A stretch of DNA of 64,000 nucleotides from Halorubrum lacusprofundi ATCC 49239 (GCF_000022205.1 NC_012029.1:2046001-2110000), one strand, 5' to 3'. Shown: positions 10,804 through 21,897, counted from the first letter of the stretch. Notes: generated by a model from the letters alone, not told the origin. A program made the numbers and translations.

Positions 10804-13092
10804 TTACGGCGTCGCCGGGCGGACGGTTTCCAGCGCCGCCGCGAAGTCGTCAGCGGTGATCCCGACCTCGTCGGCGTGATCGTTGGCGGCCTCACCGTGC
10901 TCGTCCGCGACGCGCTCGATGGCGATCAGGGCGGCCTCCCGGCACAGCGAGGCGATCTCAGCGCCGGAGTACCCCTCGGTCTCGTCGGCGAGGTGCTCTA
11001 AGTCGACGCCCTCGACGAGGGGCTTCGTGCGGGTGTGTACGTCGAGGATCTTCCGGCGCGCCTCGCGGTCGGGCTCGGGCACCTCGATGTGCGTCTCTAA
11101 CCGTCCGGGCCGGAGCAGCGCTGGATCGAGTGCGTTCCGCCGGTTCGTCGCCGCGAGCACGACGAGGTTCGGGTTGTCGCTCGCGCGGTCGAGTTCCGTG
11201 AGCAGCTGGGAGACCACCCGCTCGCCGACGCCCGAACTGTCCCCGCCAGCGGCGTCGCGATCGGCGGCGATCGCGTCGATCTCGTCGAAGAAAATGATCA
11301 CAGGCGCCGCCTGCCGCGCGCGATCGAACAGGTCACGGACCGCCTTCTCGGACTCGCCGACGTACCGGTCGAGCAGCTCCGGGCCGGCCACCTGAATGAA
11401 GTTCACGCCGCTCTCGCCCGCGATCCCCCGAGCGAGGAGAGTCTTTCCCGTTCCGGGCGGTCCGTGGAGCAGGATCCCCGTCGGCGGGTCGGCGTCGGCG
11501 GCCTCGAAGAGGGGGCCGTACGTCAACGGCCACGTGACGGCTCGTTCTAGCTTCTCCTTCGCTTCCGGGAGCCCGCCGACATCCGTAAAGTCGGTGGTCG
11601 GCTGCTCGGCGACGTACTCGCGCATCGCACTCGGTTCGACGGCGGCGTGGGCGGCCTCGAAGTCCGCCTTCCCGACCGTCACGTCGTCGAGTGCCGCAGC
11701 GTCCGATTCGCGGGCGCGCCGCAGGGCGGTCATCGCCGCCTCCTGCGTGAGCCCCTCGATGTCGGCCCCGACGAACCCGTGGGTCCGGGCCGCGATGCGG
11801 TCCAAGTCCACGTCGTCCGCGAGGGGCATCCGACGCGTGTGGACGTCGAGGATCTGGCGACGGCCGGCCTCACCGGGAACCCCGATCTCGATCTCGCGGT
11901 CGAACCGACCGCCCCGTCTGAGGGCGGGGTCGAGGGTGTCGACGCGATTGGTCGCGCCGATGACGATCACGTCGCCGCGGGCGTCGAGCCCGTCCATCAG
12001 CGAGAGCAACTGGCCGACGACGCGGTTCTCCACGTCGCCGCCGTCGTCGCGCTTGCCCGCGATCGAGTCGATCTCGTCGAAGAAGATGATCGCGGGGGCC
12101 TCCTCGCTGGCCCGCTCGAACACGTCCCGTAAGCGCTCCTCCGACTCGCCTTTGTACTTCGACATGATCTCCGGGCCGTCGACGGTGATGAACGTCGCGT
12201 CGACCTCGTTGGCGACGGCGCGGGCGATCAACGTCTTCCCGGTCCCCGGCGGGCCGTGGAGCAGGACGCCCTTCGGCGGGTCGATCCCGAGCCGGGTGAA
12301 CACGCCGGGCTCCGAGAGCGGGAGCTCGATCGTCTCGCGGACTAACTCCAGTTCCTCGTCGAGCCCGCCGATGTCCTCGTAGGTCGCGCCCGCGGTGTGT
12401 TCCGCCGGGGGTTCGGTGCCGCCGGGCGGGCGGGCGTCGGTTCCGGAGGTGTCGGTGCCGGCGGTGTCGGTGCTGGCGGTGTCGGTGCCGATGGATCTGT
12501 CGGACGAGGGACCGCTCCCCGTCGAAGATCCGGAGGCAGTCCGGCGATCCCGCCCCGCGCCCGCGTCGGAGCGCGACGCGTCCTCGTCCCCGTATCTCAC
12601 CGACACGTCGGTCCGGCTCGTGACGCGCACCGTGCCCGCCGGGTCCGTCTCGGCGACGACGAATCGAATCCCGCCGAGCCGCTCAACGTGGACCGCCTCG
12701 CCCTCGGTGACGGGACGGTCGCGGAGGTCGCGGGCGAGCGCGCGCTCGACCACCTCGCGGCTCACGTCCACGTCGGCGAGCTCCGCGGGCGCGGCGAGCA
12801 CGATGCGGTCGGCGTCCTCGACGTCGACGGCGGCGACGGTGACGGCGTCGCCGACCTTCACGCCGGCGTTCGCGCGAGTGTCCGCGTCGATGAGGACGGA
12901 TCCTTCTGGGGCGTCCGCGCCGCCGGGCCACACCTTCGCGACCGCGGTGCGCTCACCGCGGATCTCGACGGTGTCGCCGCTGAGGAGGCCGAGCCGCTTT
13001 CGGGAGGATTCGGGGAGCCGGGCGATGCCCCGGCCCGCGTCCCGCTTCTCGGCGGCACGCACCGTGAGCCGGAGGCCGGCGGTGTCGTTCAT
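10804..13092 (-). CDS. Cdc48/VCP-type AAA ATPase
   Basis: 762-residue double AAA+ unfoldase. Residues 1-140 form the CDC48 N-domain with double-psi barrel ([20 protein letters not shown]). A Ser/Thr/Asp-rich linker of about 70 residues follows and is longer than in most archaeal homologues. Both ATPase modules are complete: two GPPGTGKT Walker A motifs, two IIFFDEID Walker B motifs and arginine fingers in the [11 protein letters not shown] and [11 protein letters not shown] contexts. The protein would extract and unfold proteins for the proteasome. The ATG at 13092 matches the family N-terminus; the open frame extends upstream into an unlikely Arg/Gly-rich stretch. Confidence 0.93.
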   Translation of the reverse strand: MNDTAGLRLTVRAAEKRDAGRGIARLPESSRKRLGLLSGDTVEIRGERTAVAKVWPGGADAPEGSVLIDADTRANAGVKVGDAVTVAAVDVEDADRIVLAAPAELADVDVSREVVERALARDLRDRPVTEGEAVHVERLGGIRFVVAETDPAGTVRVTSRTDVSVRYGDEDASRSDAGAGRDRRTASGSSTGSGPSSDRSIGTDTASTDTAGTDTSGTDARPPGGTEPPAEHTAGATYEDIGGLDEELELVRETIELPLSEPGVFTRLGIDPPKGVLLHGPPGTGKTLIARAVANEVDATFITVDGPEIMSKYKGESEERLRDVFERASEEAPAIIFFDEIDSIAGKRDDGGDVENRVVGQLLSLMDGLDARGDVIVIGATNRVDTLDPALRRGGRFDREIEIGVPGEAGRRQILDVHTRRMPLADDVDLDRIAARTHGFVGADIEGLTQEAAMTALRRARESDAAALDDVTVGKADFEAAHAAVEPSAMREYVAEQPTTDFTDVGGLPEAKEKLERAVTWPLTYGPLFEAADADPPTGILLHGPPGTGKTLLARGIAGESGVNFIQVAGPELLDRYVGESEKAVRDLFDRARQAAPVIIFFDEIDAIAADRDAAGGDSSGVGERVVSQLLTELDRASDNPNLVVLAATNRRNALDPALLRPGRLETHIEVPEPDREARRKILDVHTRTKPLVEGVDLEHLADETEGYSGAEIASLCREAALIAIERVADEHGEAANDHADEVGITADDFAAALETVRPATP

Positions 13093-13213
13093 ACGCTCCG
13101 TTCCGGCCACTCGCCCTTTACCCTTACCCGCCATCGGGGGCGCTCGCGCTGCCGCAGAGCCCGCGATCCGTCCGCCGCCGACCGCAACCCCCTTACCCCG
13201 GCCGAACCCGTCG

Positions 13214-14416
13214 ATGGATATGCAACCGACAGGGCACCTGCGCGGCGACGCGGTCCACGTCGCCGGCGACGCCCGCCAGCGGTTCCACGACTCCAACGGC
13301 TACGGCCGTCCGCTCGGCGGCAACGAGATCGCGCTCTCGCGGGTCGAGACCGCTCACCTGCTGTTCCGGGGCGACCTCTCGGGAGTCTCCCTCACCCCCG
13401 ACGCCGACCCCGTCGGCTTCGAGCGCTTCTTCGTCGAGTCCGCGGCCGCCGCCGACCGCTTCGCGGTACGCTACCTCGTTTACGCCGACCTGCGCGACCG
13501 CGGCTTCTACCTCTCGCCCGCCCGCGAGCCGTGGCCCGGCGGCGACGTCGACGCGCCCGACGCGGTCGACTTCGTCGCCTACGAGCGCGGTTCGACGCCC
13601 GACACGGGGGACGTGAAGTACCCCGTACAGGTCGTCGGCGAGCGCGAGTCGCTGCCGGCGGCCGGGCTCGCGGGACGCACCCTCGCCGTCGTCGACGAGG
13701 AGTCCGACATCACGTACTTCGCGGCGACGCGCGGGGAGATCGCGGGTGCGACCGACTACGAGCCCCCGGACCAGCTCGACGGCGTCCTGCTCTCCGACCG
13801 CGTCGTCGTCTGGGACGCCCCCGAAGGGCTCTACGAGCGCGGCTTCTACGGCCAGCCGCTCACCGGCCGCGCCGCGGCGGTCGAGGGCGCGGTCCAGCTA
13901 TCCTTAGTCGAGGCCGCGTCGCTCGCCGCCGACGGCGTCCTCTCGCTGTCGACGTCGGTGGGGACGGCGGGCGAATCCCCCAGCGAGGGCGCCGCAGAGA
14001 CGGACGGTCCCGTCGCCGCAGTCGTCGCCCGCGGCCGCGACGTGGAGGGCGAGCGGTTCGACCGCCGGCTCGCCGTTTATAAGCGCCTCCGCGCGGCCGA
14101 CGCCGTGCCGAAGACCGGCTTCAAGTTCGGCGCAGACTTCCGGACGTACCTCGACGTGGAGACGGTCGAGGACCTGCCGCACTCCGAGCACCTCGTGCGC
14201 GTCGTCGAGGGCGACCACCGATTCTCCCCGCGCGAGCTCTCGCTCGACGTGCGGCTCGCGGGCGGCGTCCGCAAGGAGATGGTGTTCGCGCTGACGATGG
14301 TGGAGGGTGACGGTAGCGGCGCCGGTGGCGACGGCGGCGACGACGAGACCGCCGAGAACGGCGCGGTCCGCGACGCCGACGTGGAGTGGCTCTCGATCGG
14401 GCGACTGACGCCCTGA
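13214..14416 (+). CDS. endA: tRNA-intron endonuclease EndA
   Basis: Excises introns from pre-tRNA by cutting bulge-helix-bulge motifs. 400 residues, two tandem copies of the endonuclease fold, as in the homodimeric duplicated form typical of haloarchaea: a degenerate N-terminal copy ([16 protein letters not shown] to about residue 170) and a catalytic C-terminal copy. The catalytic triad is visible as Tyr in DFRTYLDV, His in [11 protein letters not shown] and Lys in [12 protein letters not shown] Gly/Asp-rich insert sits near the end. The start could also be the ATG two codons downstream (13220). Divergent from the Cdc48-type gene. Confidence 0.93.
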   Translation: MDMQPTGHLRGDAVHVAGDARQRFHDSNGYGRPLGGNEIALSRVETAHLLFRGDLSGVSLTPDADPVGFERFFVESAAAADRFAVRYLVYADLRDRGFYLSPAREPWPGGDVDAPDAVDFVAYERGSTPDTGDVKYPVQVVGERESLPAAGLAGRTLAVVDEESDITYFAATRGEIAGATDYEPPDQLDGVLLSDRVVVWDAPEGLYERGFYGQPLTGRAAAVEGAVQLSLVEAASLAADGVLSLSTSVGTAGESPSEGAAETDGPVAAVVARGRDVEGERFDRRLAVYKRLRAADAVPKTGFKFGADFRTYLDVETVEDLPHSEHLVRVVEGDHRFSPRELSLDVRLAGGVRKEMVFALTMVEGDGSGAGGDGGDDETAENGAVRDADVEWLSIGRLTP

Positions 14417-14498
14417 GCGGGCGCCGGATCGACCAGCCGGTACCGCCGTCTCGGGACGAACGGAAGGATTTTTTCCGAACGTGACCCTCTCGACACCT

Positions 14499-15101
14499 AT
14501 GAGCCAGCCCTCCGGGTTCGAATCGGAGTCGAGCGCGTACGACATCTCCACGGTCAACCTCGACGACGATCGCTACGAGGTGACACAGTCGGTGGTCCGG
14601 AACAAGTATGCCGTCCGCGACAGCGCCGGCAACGTCGTCTTGCGCGGGAAACAGAAGATGTTCAAGCTGAAAGAGGAGTTCCCGTTCGTCACCGGCGACG
14701 ACGACGACGCGTTCTCGGTGAAGGCGGGCGGGATCATGGACATCGCCGGGAACTACGCCATCACCGACGCGGGCACCGGCGAGGAGGTCGTCGTTCTCGA
14801 TGAGGACTACTCGTTGCTCGCGGAAAACTGGACGATCCGCGACCCAGACACGGGGGAGGCGCTGGCGACCATTCGCTCGAAGAATAAACTGTTCTCTGCG
14901 CTCCGCCACCTCGTCTCCGTTGCGAACCTCGTTCCGAACAAGTACGAGATATTCGACGCCGACGGCGACCACGTCGGCGACATCGAGGGGAAGTTCTCGC
15001 TGCGCGACGCCTACACGGTCACTATCGACGACGCGAGCGACGTGCCGAAGGAGGCGGTAATCGCCTCCGCGTGCGTCCTCGACGCCTTAGAGAACCAGTA
15101 G
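14499..15101 (+). CDS. LURP-one-related/scramblase-like beta-barrel protein
   Basis: 200-residue protein with the tubby-like barrel pattern of the LURP-one-related family: repeated strand pairs such as RNKYAVRDSAGNVVLRGKQK, GNYAITDAGTGEEVVVLDED, NWTIRDPDTGEALATIRSK and KYEIFDADGDHVGDIEGK. In archaea the role is unknown; membrane association is possible because the plant and animal relatives bind lipid. The ATG at 14499 is preferred over 14481 because a T-rich box (GATTTTTTCC, 14467-14476) lies about 27 bases upstream of it. Confidence 0.75.
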   Translation: MSQPSGFESESSAYDISTVNLDDDRYEVTQSVVRNKYAVRDSAGNVVLRGKQKMFKLKEEFPFVTGDDDDAFSVKAGGIMDIAGNYAITDAGTGEEVVVLDEDYSLLAENWTIRDPDTGEALATIRSKNKLFSALRHLVSVANLVPNKYEIFDADGDHVGDIEGKFSLRDAYTVTIDDASDVPKEAVIASACVLDALENQ

Positions 15102-15164
15102 CGACGCGTGTGGTTTTCGTCGGGAACGGCGACACGATTTTTAGTCCAAGTGGTGTATACACGA

Positions 15165-15440
15165 ATGCGAAGTGCGTCGCCGTTCCGTTCCCCGAGGATC
15201 TAGCGGAACCAGTCGAGGGGGTCGCAGATGAGGCACAAAAAATCGCTTCGGCGATATTTAAACGAGATGAGAACAGGGAACCCCTTACACGAGACGGTCG
15301 TCGATCTGTATCTCGACGGTACTGTCGCGTTCGACACGCTCGTTGAAATCGTCGGCCATCAGGATGCGGAGGTCGTTCGCGCCTCGAAGAAACTCCTCGA
15401 CGACGGAGAGACTCTCGCCGATGAACTTGCGGACTTGTAG
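15165..15440 (+). pseudogene. Frameshifted ribbon-helix-helix-like small gene
   Basis: A promoter-like GATTTTTAG (15135-15143) precedes an ATG at 15165. From there the best coding signal switches frame: first VAVPFPEDLAEPVEGVADEAQ in one frame, which aligns well with the strand-helix start of RHH antitoxin-type proteins, then KSLRRYL through DTLVEIVGHQDAEVVRASK in another, ending at 15440. The second switch falls at a run of six A (about 15236-15241). The 70-residue frame 15228-15440 could instead be an intact gene on its own. Possible antitoxin or degraded DNA-binding protein; no toxin partner is visible. Confidence 0.45.
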
Positions 15441-15562
15441 ATTGGTTTTCACGGCCGAAAGCAGGAGTGTTCATCCAGTCGGTCTGTCAACGACACAATC
15501 TCGATCTGCCTGACCTCGGAGGATTCACACCCCTCATCCGCCCGAAGGCGACTCCGACCCGT

Positions 15563-16933
15563 CTACTCCCCGCCGAGCTTCGTCTCGCCGACCGCGTCGT
15601 GACCCTCGATCACCTCTGTGCCGCCCATGTACGGGCGCAGCGCCTCGGGGACGGTGACGGTGCCGTCGTCGTTCTGGTAGTACTCCAAGATCGCGACGAC
15701 GATCCGCGGGACGGCGAGCCCCGAACCGTTCAGGGTGTGGAGGAACTCCGCGGACTCGTGGTGCTCCTCGCGGTACCGGATCCCGGCACGGCGCGCCTGG
15801 AATTCCTCGAAGTTCGAGACGGAGGAGACCTCCAGCCAGCGGCCGCCCTCTGCGGGGCCCTCGTCCATGTCGTCGGCCGGCGCCCAGACTTCAAGGTCGT
15901 ACTTCTTCGCCTGCGTGAACCCCAGATCGCCGGTACACATCTCCAGGATGCGGTAGGGAAGTTCGAGGCGGCGAAGCACCTCCTCGGCCTCATCGACGAG
16001 GCCCTCGAAGCGCTCGTGGCTCTCCTCGGGCCGGACGAAGTTCACCATCTCCACCTTGTTGAACTGGTGGACGCGGACGATCCCGCGCGTTTCGGTGCCG
16101 TGCTCACCCGCCTCCTGCCGGAAGTTCGGCGTGTACGCCTGGTACTTGAGCGGGAGGTCCTCGCCGAGCAGGATCTCGTCGCGGTGGAGGTTCGTGACGG
16201 GCACCTCCGCGGTCGGGAGCAGCCAGAGGTCGTCGTCGTCGTACGCGTCCTCGTTGGTCCCCTCGATCCGGTAGGCGTCCTCGGTGAACTTCGGGAGCTG
16301 GCCGGTGCCGCGCATCGACGTGGAGTTGACCGCGATCGGCGGGAACACGTCACGGTAATCCTGCTCGCGATGCACGTCGAGCATGAACTGGATCAGCGCA
16401 TGCTCCAGCCGGGCGCCGTCGCCCTTCGCGACGTAGAAGCCGCCGCCGGCGACTTTCGCGCCGCGCTCGAAGTCGAGGATCTCCAGCTCCTCGCCCAGAT
16501 CGTAGTGGGGCTCCACGTTGTCGGGAACCTCGCGCAGGTCGTCGAACCCCTCGCGGCGTCGCTCGACGTTCTCCGACTCGTCGGCCCCGACCGGCACCGA
16601 CTCGTGGGGGATCTGGGGGAGTTCGAGCAGGGACTCCTCCAGTTCGGCCTCCAGCTCGTCGGCGCGCTCTTCGATCTCCTGCAGCTCCGACTTGACCTCC
16701 TGTGAGCGCTCGATCGCCTCTTGGGCCGCCTCCTCCTCGCCGGCCTGTTTCAGCTCGCCGATCGTCGAGGAGACCTCGTTGCGCTCGTGGCGCAAATCGT
16801 CGCCACGGCTCTTCAGCTCCCGCCACTCCTCGTCAACGTCGAGTATCCGGTCGAGGTCCACGTCGACGCCCTTGTTGTCGAGCGCCTCGCGAACGACCTC
16901 GGGGTTCTCCCGGACGAACTGTCGAGACAGCAT
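15563..16933 (-). CDS. serS: Serine--tRNA ligase
   Basis: Charges tRNA-Ser in the cytoplasm. 456 residues with the normal class II organisation: a long N-terminal coiled-coil arm (about residues 27-105, rich in Glu/Lys/Arg) that grips the tRNA variable arm, then the catalytic core with motif 2 around [22 protein letters not shown] and motif 3 near [20 protein letters not shown]. Bacterial-type rather than the rare methanogen type. The start at 16933 gives the canonical [13 protein letters not shown]-terminus. About 205 bases of non-coding sequence lie upstream. Confidence 0.97.
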   Translation of the reverse strand: MLSRQFVRENPEVVREALDNKGVDVDLDRILDVDEEWRELKSRGDDLRHERNEVSSTIGELKQAGEEEAAQEAIERSQEVKSELQEIEERADELEAELEESLLELPQIPHESVPVGADESENVERRREGFDDLREVPDNVEPHYDLGEELEILDFERGAKVAGGGFYVAKGDGARLEHALIQFMLDVHREQDYRDVFPPIAVNSTSMRGTGQLPKFTEDAYRIEGTNEDAYDDDDLWLLPTAEVPVTNLHRDEILLGEDLPLKYQAYTPNFRQEAGEHGTETRGIVRVHQFNKVEMVNFVRPEESHERFEGLVDEAEEVLRRLELPYRILEMCTGDLGFTQAKKYDLEVWAPADDMDEGPAEGGRWLEVSSVSNFEEFQARRAGIRYREEHHESAEFLHTLNGSGLAVPRIVVAILEYYQNDDGTVTVPEALRPYMGGTEVIEGHDAVGETKLGGE

Positions 16934-17138
16934 TTATCAACAATTCCGCGGGACGGCCCAAAACCGTATCGGAGCGTTGGCAGCGTCTCATCCGAACTAT
17001 CCGGGTGATCCATCGGTATTTGACGCCATTCCCACATTCGGTCAGCGAGCAGTCGCTAGCGGTCCGCTGTTCCATCCGATGTCGCGTCTGAAAAAGTATC
17101 AACGGGATCTACAGCGGTTGTGGTGGTCGGTCGGGAGC

Positions 17139-17348
17139 TTAAAGGATGAACGTGACGACGGCGAGCACGACGAAGATGATGACGAGCCACTTCGCGATAC
17201 TCATACTGATTCCGGCGACGCCGCTGGCGCCGAGGACCGCCGCGACTAACGCGAGGACGAGGAAGAGAACCGCCAGTCCGATCAGGTCCCCACCGAACTG
17301 TAGGGGCGTAGCCATGACTTCGCTTTGAATCGCCTGTGTTAGGCTCAT
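17139..17348 (-). CDS. DUF1328 (YtjA-like) small membrane protein
   Basis: 69 residues with two hydrophobic helices ([26 protein letters not shown] and [18 protein letters not shown]). The [11 protein letters not shown] turn is the signature of the DUF1328 family. Function unknown. The ATG at 17348 was chosen because a CTTAAC-type box lies about 30 bases upstream on the minus strand, whereas the frame's earlier start has no promoter. A close paralogue lies at 32254-32484. Confidence 0.82.
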   Translation of the reverse strand: MSLTQAIQSEVMATPLQFGGDLIGLAVLFLVLALVAAVLGASGVAGISMSIAKWLVIIFVVLAVVTFIL

Positions 17349-17456
17349 ACTCACCAATCGATCCCTACCCACTTAGTTAAGAGAGCCGTATCGGCCGATG
17401 GTGAGCGTTAACGCGTTAGATCGGTGATTGTCGGCCGTGCGGTTCGTCGATGTCGG

Positions 17457-17696
17457 TCAGGGGAGTATCGCGAAGCTCGCGAACAGCATGAGCAGCGCGA
17501 GGCCGGCGACGACGACCCCCATCACGCGCATCATCAGGAGCCGCGTCCCGCTCGGTTCGATCCGTCGTGTCGCGCCGTCGGGACCACGCATCTGCCACTG
17601 GGTCATCCGACGCGGGAACGCCGCCATCGCCAGCGCGCCGGCGGCGACGAGGAGGGGGACGGCGACGAAAAACAGCCGGAGGGGTGCGGGAAACAT
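17457..17696 (-). CDS. Small two-helix membrane protein
   Basis: 79 residues with an N-terminal hydrophobic helix (residues 5-27), a polar middle with basic and acidic residues (RRMTQWQMRGPDGATRRIEP) and a second helix near the C-terminus (about 56-77). The layout resembles DUF6199-type membrane proteins, but the match is weak and I assign no function. It stands alone between DUF1328 and another membrane-protein gene, all on the minus strand. Confidence 0.65.
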   Translation of the reverse strand: MFPAPLRLFFVAVPLLVAAGALAMAAFPRRMTQWQMRGPDGATRRIEPSGTRLLMMRVMGVVVAGLALLMLFASFAILP

Positions 17697-17785
17697 ATCC
17701 GGCCGTACGTCGCGCGGATTAACAAAACCTTACGGTGCTGAGCGTCCCCGCCGAACCCCGCGACGGTCCCGAGCGAACGTCGCCG

Positions 17786-18304
17786 TCAGTACCCGCCGGG
17801 CAGCGCCATACCGATCGCGAGTGCGACGAGGGGCACGGCGGCGACGAGCGCGTACGCCAGTCCGGCGGCGAGGAGGCTCCCCCACGTCCCGGGGCCGTAC
17901 CCCGTCGGGTCCCAGTCGGTCCCGAGCCGCGGGAGGCCGATCACGGCGACCGCCGGAGCGACGAGTCCGACACCGATCCCGCCGAACAGCGCCGTGACGA
18001 GGAACCCCTCGCTCCAAGCGGGGCCTGCCTCGCCGGCGAGCGTGACGGTGAGGACGACGCCGGTGAGGTACGGGACCGAGAGCGCGATCGAGACGCCGAC
18101 GTACGAGGTCAGGAGCCGCCCGTTCGGGGGGAGCGCGCGGAACAGTTCCCGGAGGCGCTCGGCGGCGAGAAACGGGGCGCACAGTCCCGCGGCGACGAGG
18201 CCGGGAAAGAGGAACAGCGCGAGCGTCCACAGCCAGCCGACGACCGAGTCCACGACGGCCGGGGCGGACGCGATAGTGGAGAGCGAGGGGAAGGGGAGGG
18301 CCAT
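17786..18304 (-). CDS. Multi-pass hypothetical membrane protein
   Basis: 172 residues with four or five hydrophobic segments: about residues 20-46, 65-86, 96-122 and 140-168. The only polar loop of note is LPRLGTDWDPTGYGPGTW. It resembles uncharacterised haloarchaeal membrane proteins; no catalytic residues are apparent. The ATG at 18304 directly precedes the first hydrophobic block; the frame extends upstream but overlaps the promoter region shared with pyrC. Confidence 0.68.
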   Translation of the reverse strand: MALPFPSLSTIASAPAVVDSVVGWLWTLALFLFPGLVAAGLCAPFLAAERLRELFRALPPNGRLLTSYVGVSIALSVPYLTGVVLTVTLAGEAGPAWSEGFLVTALFGGIGVGLVAPAVAVIGLPRLGTDWDPTGYGPGTWGSLLAAGLAYALVAAVPLVALAIGMALPGGY

Positions 18305-18410
18305 ACTCGAACGGATTTCGCGCCCGACAAACGCTTTGTGGTCGTCCGGGCGTCGCCCGCGCCACGCTTCGACGGCTCCCCGCGGTGACCGCGTCGCACG
18401 AACCACCACG

Positions 18411-18418
18411 GTTTAAGC
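18411..18418 (+). promoter_or_regulatory. TATA box of pyrC
   Basis: GTTTAAGC sits 27 bases before the dihydroorotase ATG, consistent with a leaderless transcript. Confidence 0.55.
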
Positions 18419-18440
18419 GGCGCACCGCGAGCGCGTACCC

Positions 18441-19763
18441 ATGCTCATCACGGGTGCGGAGCTGGCCGACGGGCGGGTCCGCGACGTTCGGATCCGAGAC
18501 GGGACCATCGACGCGGTCGAACCGACGAACGCGGGACTCGACGCCGACACCGGCGAGCGCGTCGTCGACGCGCGGGGACGCCACCTTCTCCCCGGCGCCG
18601 TCGACGTCCACGTCCACTTCCGCGAGCCGGGCGCGAGCCACAAGGAGACGTGGACCTCGGGCTCGCGGGGCGCGGCCGCGGGCGGCGTGACGACGGTCGT
18701 CGACCAGCCGAACACCTCACCCCCGACCGTCGACGGCGACGCCTTCGACGAGAAGGCCGCCCTCGCCGCCGACTCGCTCGTCGACTACGGGATCAACGGC
18801 GGCGTCACCGCCGACTGGGACCCCGAGAGCCTCTTCGAGCGCCCCCTGTTCGCGCTCGGCGAGGTGTTCCTCGCGGATTCGACCGGCGACATGGGGATCG
18901 CACTGGACCTGTTCGAGGAGGCGCTCGCCGAGGCCGCCGCCCGCGACGTTCCGGTCACGGTCCACGCGGAGGACGAGACCCTGTTCGATGAGAGTGCGCT
19001 CGACGGCGACCTCGGGGGGGTCGGCACCGCCGCGAACGCCGACGCGTGGTCGGCCTACCGAACCGCCGAAGCGGAGACTGCGGCGATCGAGCGCGCCCTC
19101 GACGCCGGCGCAGAGAGCGACGCGCAGGTGCATATCGCGCACACGTCGACGCCCGAGGGGATCGACGCCGTGAGCGATACCGACGCAACCTGTGAGGTGA
19201 CGCCGCACCACCTCTTCCTGTCGCGCGAGGACGCGGGGCGGCTCGGCACCTTCGGGCGCATGAACCCGCCGCTCCGCTCGGAGGAGCGGCGCGCGGCCGT
19301 CTTCGAGCGGCTCCGCGACGGCGACGTCGACGTGGTCGCCACCGACCACGCGCCCCACACGGTCGCGGAGAAGCGACAGAGGCTCGTCGACGCGCCCAGC
19401 GGCGTTCCGGGCGTAGAGACCCTCTATCCGCTTCTCTTGGAGTCCGTCCGCAAGGGGAACCTCTCGTTGGAGCGCGTTCGCGACGTGGTCGCCGCCAACC
19501 CGGCGTCGATCTTCGAGATCGAGGGGAAAGGGCGGATCGAACCCGGCGCCGACGCCGATCTCGTCGTGGTCGATCTGACGAACCCCCGCGAGATCGAGGC
19601 CGGCGCGCTCCACGGCGCGTCCGGCTGGACGCCCTTTGAGGGGTTACAGGGCGTCTTCCCGGAGCTGACGACGGTCCGTGGCAAGATCGCCTACGAGCGC
19701 GATCCGGTCACCGGCGCGGAGTCGTTCGGCGAGACAGTCGGTCGAAACGTGCGAGAGTCGTAA
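18441..19763 (+). CDS. pyrC: Dihydroorotase
   Basis: Converts carbamoyl aspartate to dihydroorotate in pyrimidine synthesis. 440 residues, class I amidohydrolase. Metal ligands are visible: DVHVHFREPG near residue 55 (His-x-His), HAED and HIAHTS in the middle and ATDHAPHT near residue 300. Substrate contacts include NPPLRS. The zinc-bridging Lys of class I enzymes is less obvious, and the family also includes allantoinase and hydantoinase-like members, but DVHVHFREPG plus the TDHAPH block fit dihydroorotase best. Monocistronic with its own promoter. Confidence 0.9.
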   Translation: MLITGAELADGRVRDVRIRDGTIDAVEPTNAGLDADTGERVVDARGRHLLPGAVDVHVHFREPGASHKETWTSGSRGAAAGGVTTVVDQPNTSPPTVDGDAFDEKAALAADSLVDYGINGGVTADWDPESLFERPLFALGEVFLADSTGDMGIALDLFEEALAEAAARDVPVTVHAEDETLFDESALDGDLGGVGTAANADAWSAYRTAEAETAAIERALDAGAESDAQVHIAHTSTPEGIDAVSDTDATCEVTPHHLFLSREDAGRLGTFGRMNPPLRSEERRAAVFERLRDGDVDVVATDHAPHTVAEKRQRLVDAPSGVPGVETLYPLLLESVRKGNLSLERVRDVVAANPASIFEIEGKGRIEPGADADLVVVDLTNPREIEAGALHGASGWTPFEGLQGVFPELTTVRGKIAYERDPVTGAESFGETVGRNVRES

Positions 19764-19850
19764 GGAGTCCCTGGAATCGCGTGCCACGATGCGAATCAGG
19801 GTCGCGATCGTGGCCGCACTCGGCGTGCACGGCGGCCGCACTCCCGACAC

Positions 19851-20178
<328 letters not shown>

Positions 20179-20295
20179 CCGTCACCTAACCGTCCGCCGT
20201 CGAGCGGTTCGCGGTTTTCGTTTTGCGGATTTTTAAGCGGCCTCGTTCGGTGAGCGACCGCGTCGTCGACGACGACGATATCGTCGACCGCCTTT

Positions 20296-21159
20296 TTAAA
20301 TGAGCAGCGCAGCGCGACCGACGACGAAGGCGACGGCCGCGAGGAACGTGCCGTACTTGAACCGCTGTTGTGCCGCCGTCGGGTCGGTAAACGCCTCGTA
20401 GCAGGCGTACAGCATGACCGCGTCGGCGACCGCGACGAGGAGGAGGTAGGCGCCGCCGAACGTCCCGGAGAGGTACGGAAACGGACTGGCGGCGACGGCG
20501 ACGACGAGCGAGCCGGTCGCGACCCACAGCGACCGGCGCTCGCCGATCGCGACCGGGAGAGTGTGAAGCCCCTCCTCCCGGTCGCCGACCACGTCCTCGA
20601 CGTCTTTGATCACCTCGCGGGCGAACGTCGAGAGGCCCGCGAGCAGCGCGAGCACGACGACCGCCTCGGGGCGGCCGACGGCAGCGCCGCCGAACAGGAA
20701 CGTCGATCCCACGAGGTACGAGACGAGAGCGTTGCCGAGCCCCGGCGTCCCCTTAAAAATCGTCGTGTAGGTGACGAGGGCGGCGAGGTTGACACCGGCG
20801 ATGGCGAGCGCCAGCCGCGGGAGCGCCAGCGCGAGCGCGACGGCGGCCGCGAACCAAACGCCGGAGATTCCGAGCGCACGCCGCGGCGAGACCGCGCCGC
20901 GTGGGATCGGGCGGTCGGGCTGGTTGATCGCGTCGATCTCCCGGTCGAAGTAGTCGTTGATGGCGTTGCCGGCGGCGACCGCGAACGCGGTGGTGACCGC
21001 GGCGATCGCCGCCGGAGCGAGCGCGTCGCTGGCGCCGGCGACGAACGCGCCGGTTCCGGTGAGCACCGCGGCGGCGATGCAGTTACCCGGGCGTGCCAGT
21101 TCGAAGACTCCGCGTGCTGTCTCGCGCACGTCGTCTCGGTCCACCGCGGCGTGGCACAT
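20296..21159 (-). CDS. Geranylgeranylglycerol-phosphate geranylgeranyltransferase (UbiA family)
   Basis: Membrane prenyltransferase expected to add the second geranylgeranyl chain in archaeal ether lipids (DGGGP synthase). 287 residues with about eight transmembrane helices. The two Asp-rich prenyl-diphosphate sites are NAINDYFDREIDAINQPDRP and KDVEDVVGDREEG. Start at 21159 (MCHAAVDRDD) gives the family's usual N-terminus ending in ARPGNCIAAA; the open frame continues upstream without support. UbiA members also make quinones or haem A precursors, but the NQPDRPIPRG context fits DGGGP synthase. Confidence 0.87.
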   Translation of the reverse strand: MCHAAVDRDDVRETARGVFELARPGNCIAAAVLTGTGAFVAGASDALAPAAIAAVTTAFAVAAGNAINDYFDREIDAINQPDRPIPRGAVSPRRALGISGVWFAAAVALALALPRLALAIAGVNLAALVTYTTIFKGTPGLGNALVSYLVGSTFLFGGAAVGRPEAVVVLALLAGLSTFAREVIKDVEDVVGDREEGLHTLPVAIGERRSLWVATGSLVVAVAASPFPYLSGTFGGAYLLLVAVADAVMLYACYEAFTDPTAAQQRFKYGTFLAAVAFVVGRAALLI

Positions 21160-21294
21160 AAACGGCGCGGGATCCGACGACGGCGCCGCGGAAGCAGCTC
21201 CGCCCCTTCGCGCCGGAGCCGCCACCTGTCGCGCGCGTTCTCGGACACTGGGGATCCGGCGAGCGCTGAAGCCGCCGGCCGACCAAGCGGCTCC

Positions 21295-21897
21295 ATGGCC
21301 GAAGCCGCAGAGGACGGGCGCCGACTCCGCGTCGACCTCGACATCGATCCGAGCGACGACTGGGAGTGTCCCATCGTCTCCGAGACTCCCGACGCGAGCG
21401 CCGTGGCCGTCAACGCGGTGGGTCACGAGTGCACCGTCGACGTGCAGCCGACCGGCGACGACGGGCTCGTGCGCGCTCGCGGCGAGGTCTCCGACGACTG
21501 CCTCTGTCGGATCTTCCAAGGGTTCGGCTGCGTCCCGCACGTCCGGCGGGTCGAAGACGGGACGATGCTCGTGACCACCTACGTCGACGACCGAGAGACG
21601 GTCCGCGACGTGGTCGGTGCGCTCAGGGAGGCCCTCGATCACGTCAGACTGGTCCGACTCGCGGTCGTCGAGGGGCCGGAGGCGACCGAGCAGGTGACCT
21701 TCGACCTCTCCGCGCTCACCCCGAAACAGCGGGAGGGGCTCGAACTCGCGGTGGTCCGCGGCTACTTCGACAACGACCGAAACGTGGAGCTCGGCGATCT
21801 GGCCGCCGAGATAGAGATTAGCAAGTCCGCGCTCTCACAGCGGCTCCGGGCCGCTCAAGCGAAGCTCGTCACCGACGTGTTCGACGAGGTCGAGTGA
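21295..21897 (+). CDS. HTH-10 (bacterio-opsin activator-type) regulator
   Basis: 200-residue haloarchaeal transcription regulator. The first 140 residues form an alpha/beta input region with a cysteine cluster (DWECP, HECTVD, DDCLCRIFQGFGC) that could sense redox state or metal. The C-terminal HTH-10 domain is clear: LTPKQREGLELAVVRGYFD followed by LGDLAAEIEISKSALSQRLR. It is divergent from the UbiA gene and convergent with the radical SAM gene. Target unknown. Confidence 0.85.
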   Translation: MAEAAEDGRRLRVDLDIDPSDDWECPIVSETPDASAVAVNAVGHECTVDVQPTGDDGLVRARGEVSDDCLCRIFQGFGCVPHVRRVEDGTMLVTTYVDDRETVRDVVGALREALDHVRLVRLAVVEGPEATEQVTFDLSALTPKQREGLELAVVRGYFDNDRNVELGDLAAEIEISKSALSQRLRAAQAKLVTDVFDEVE

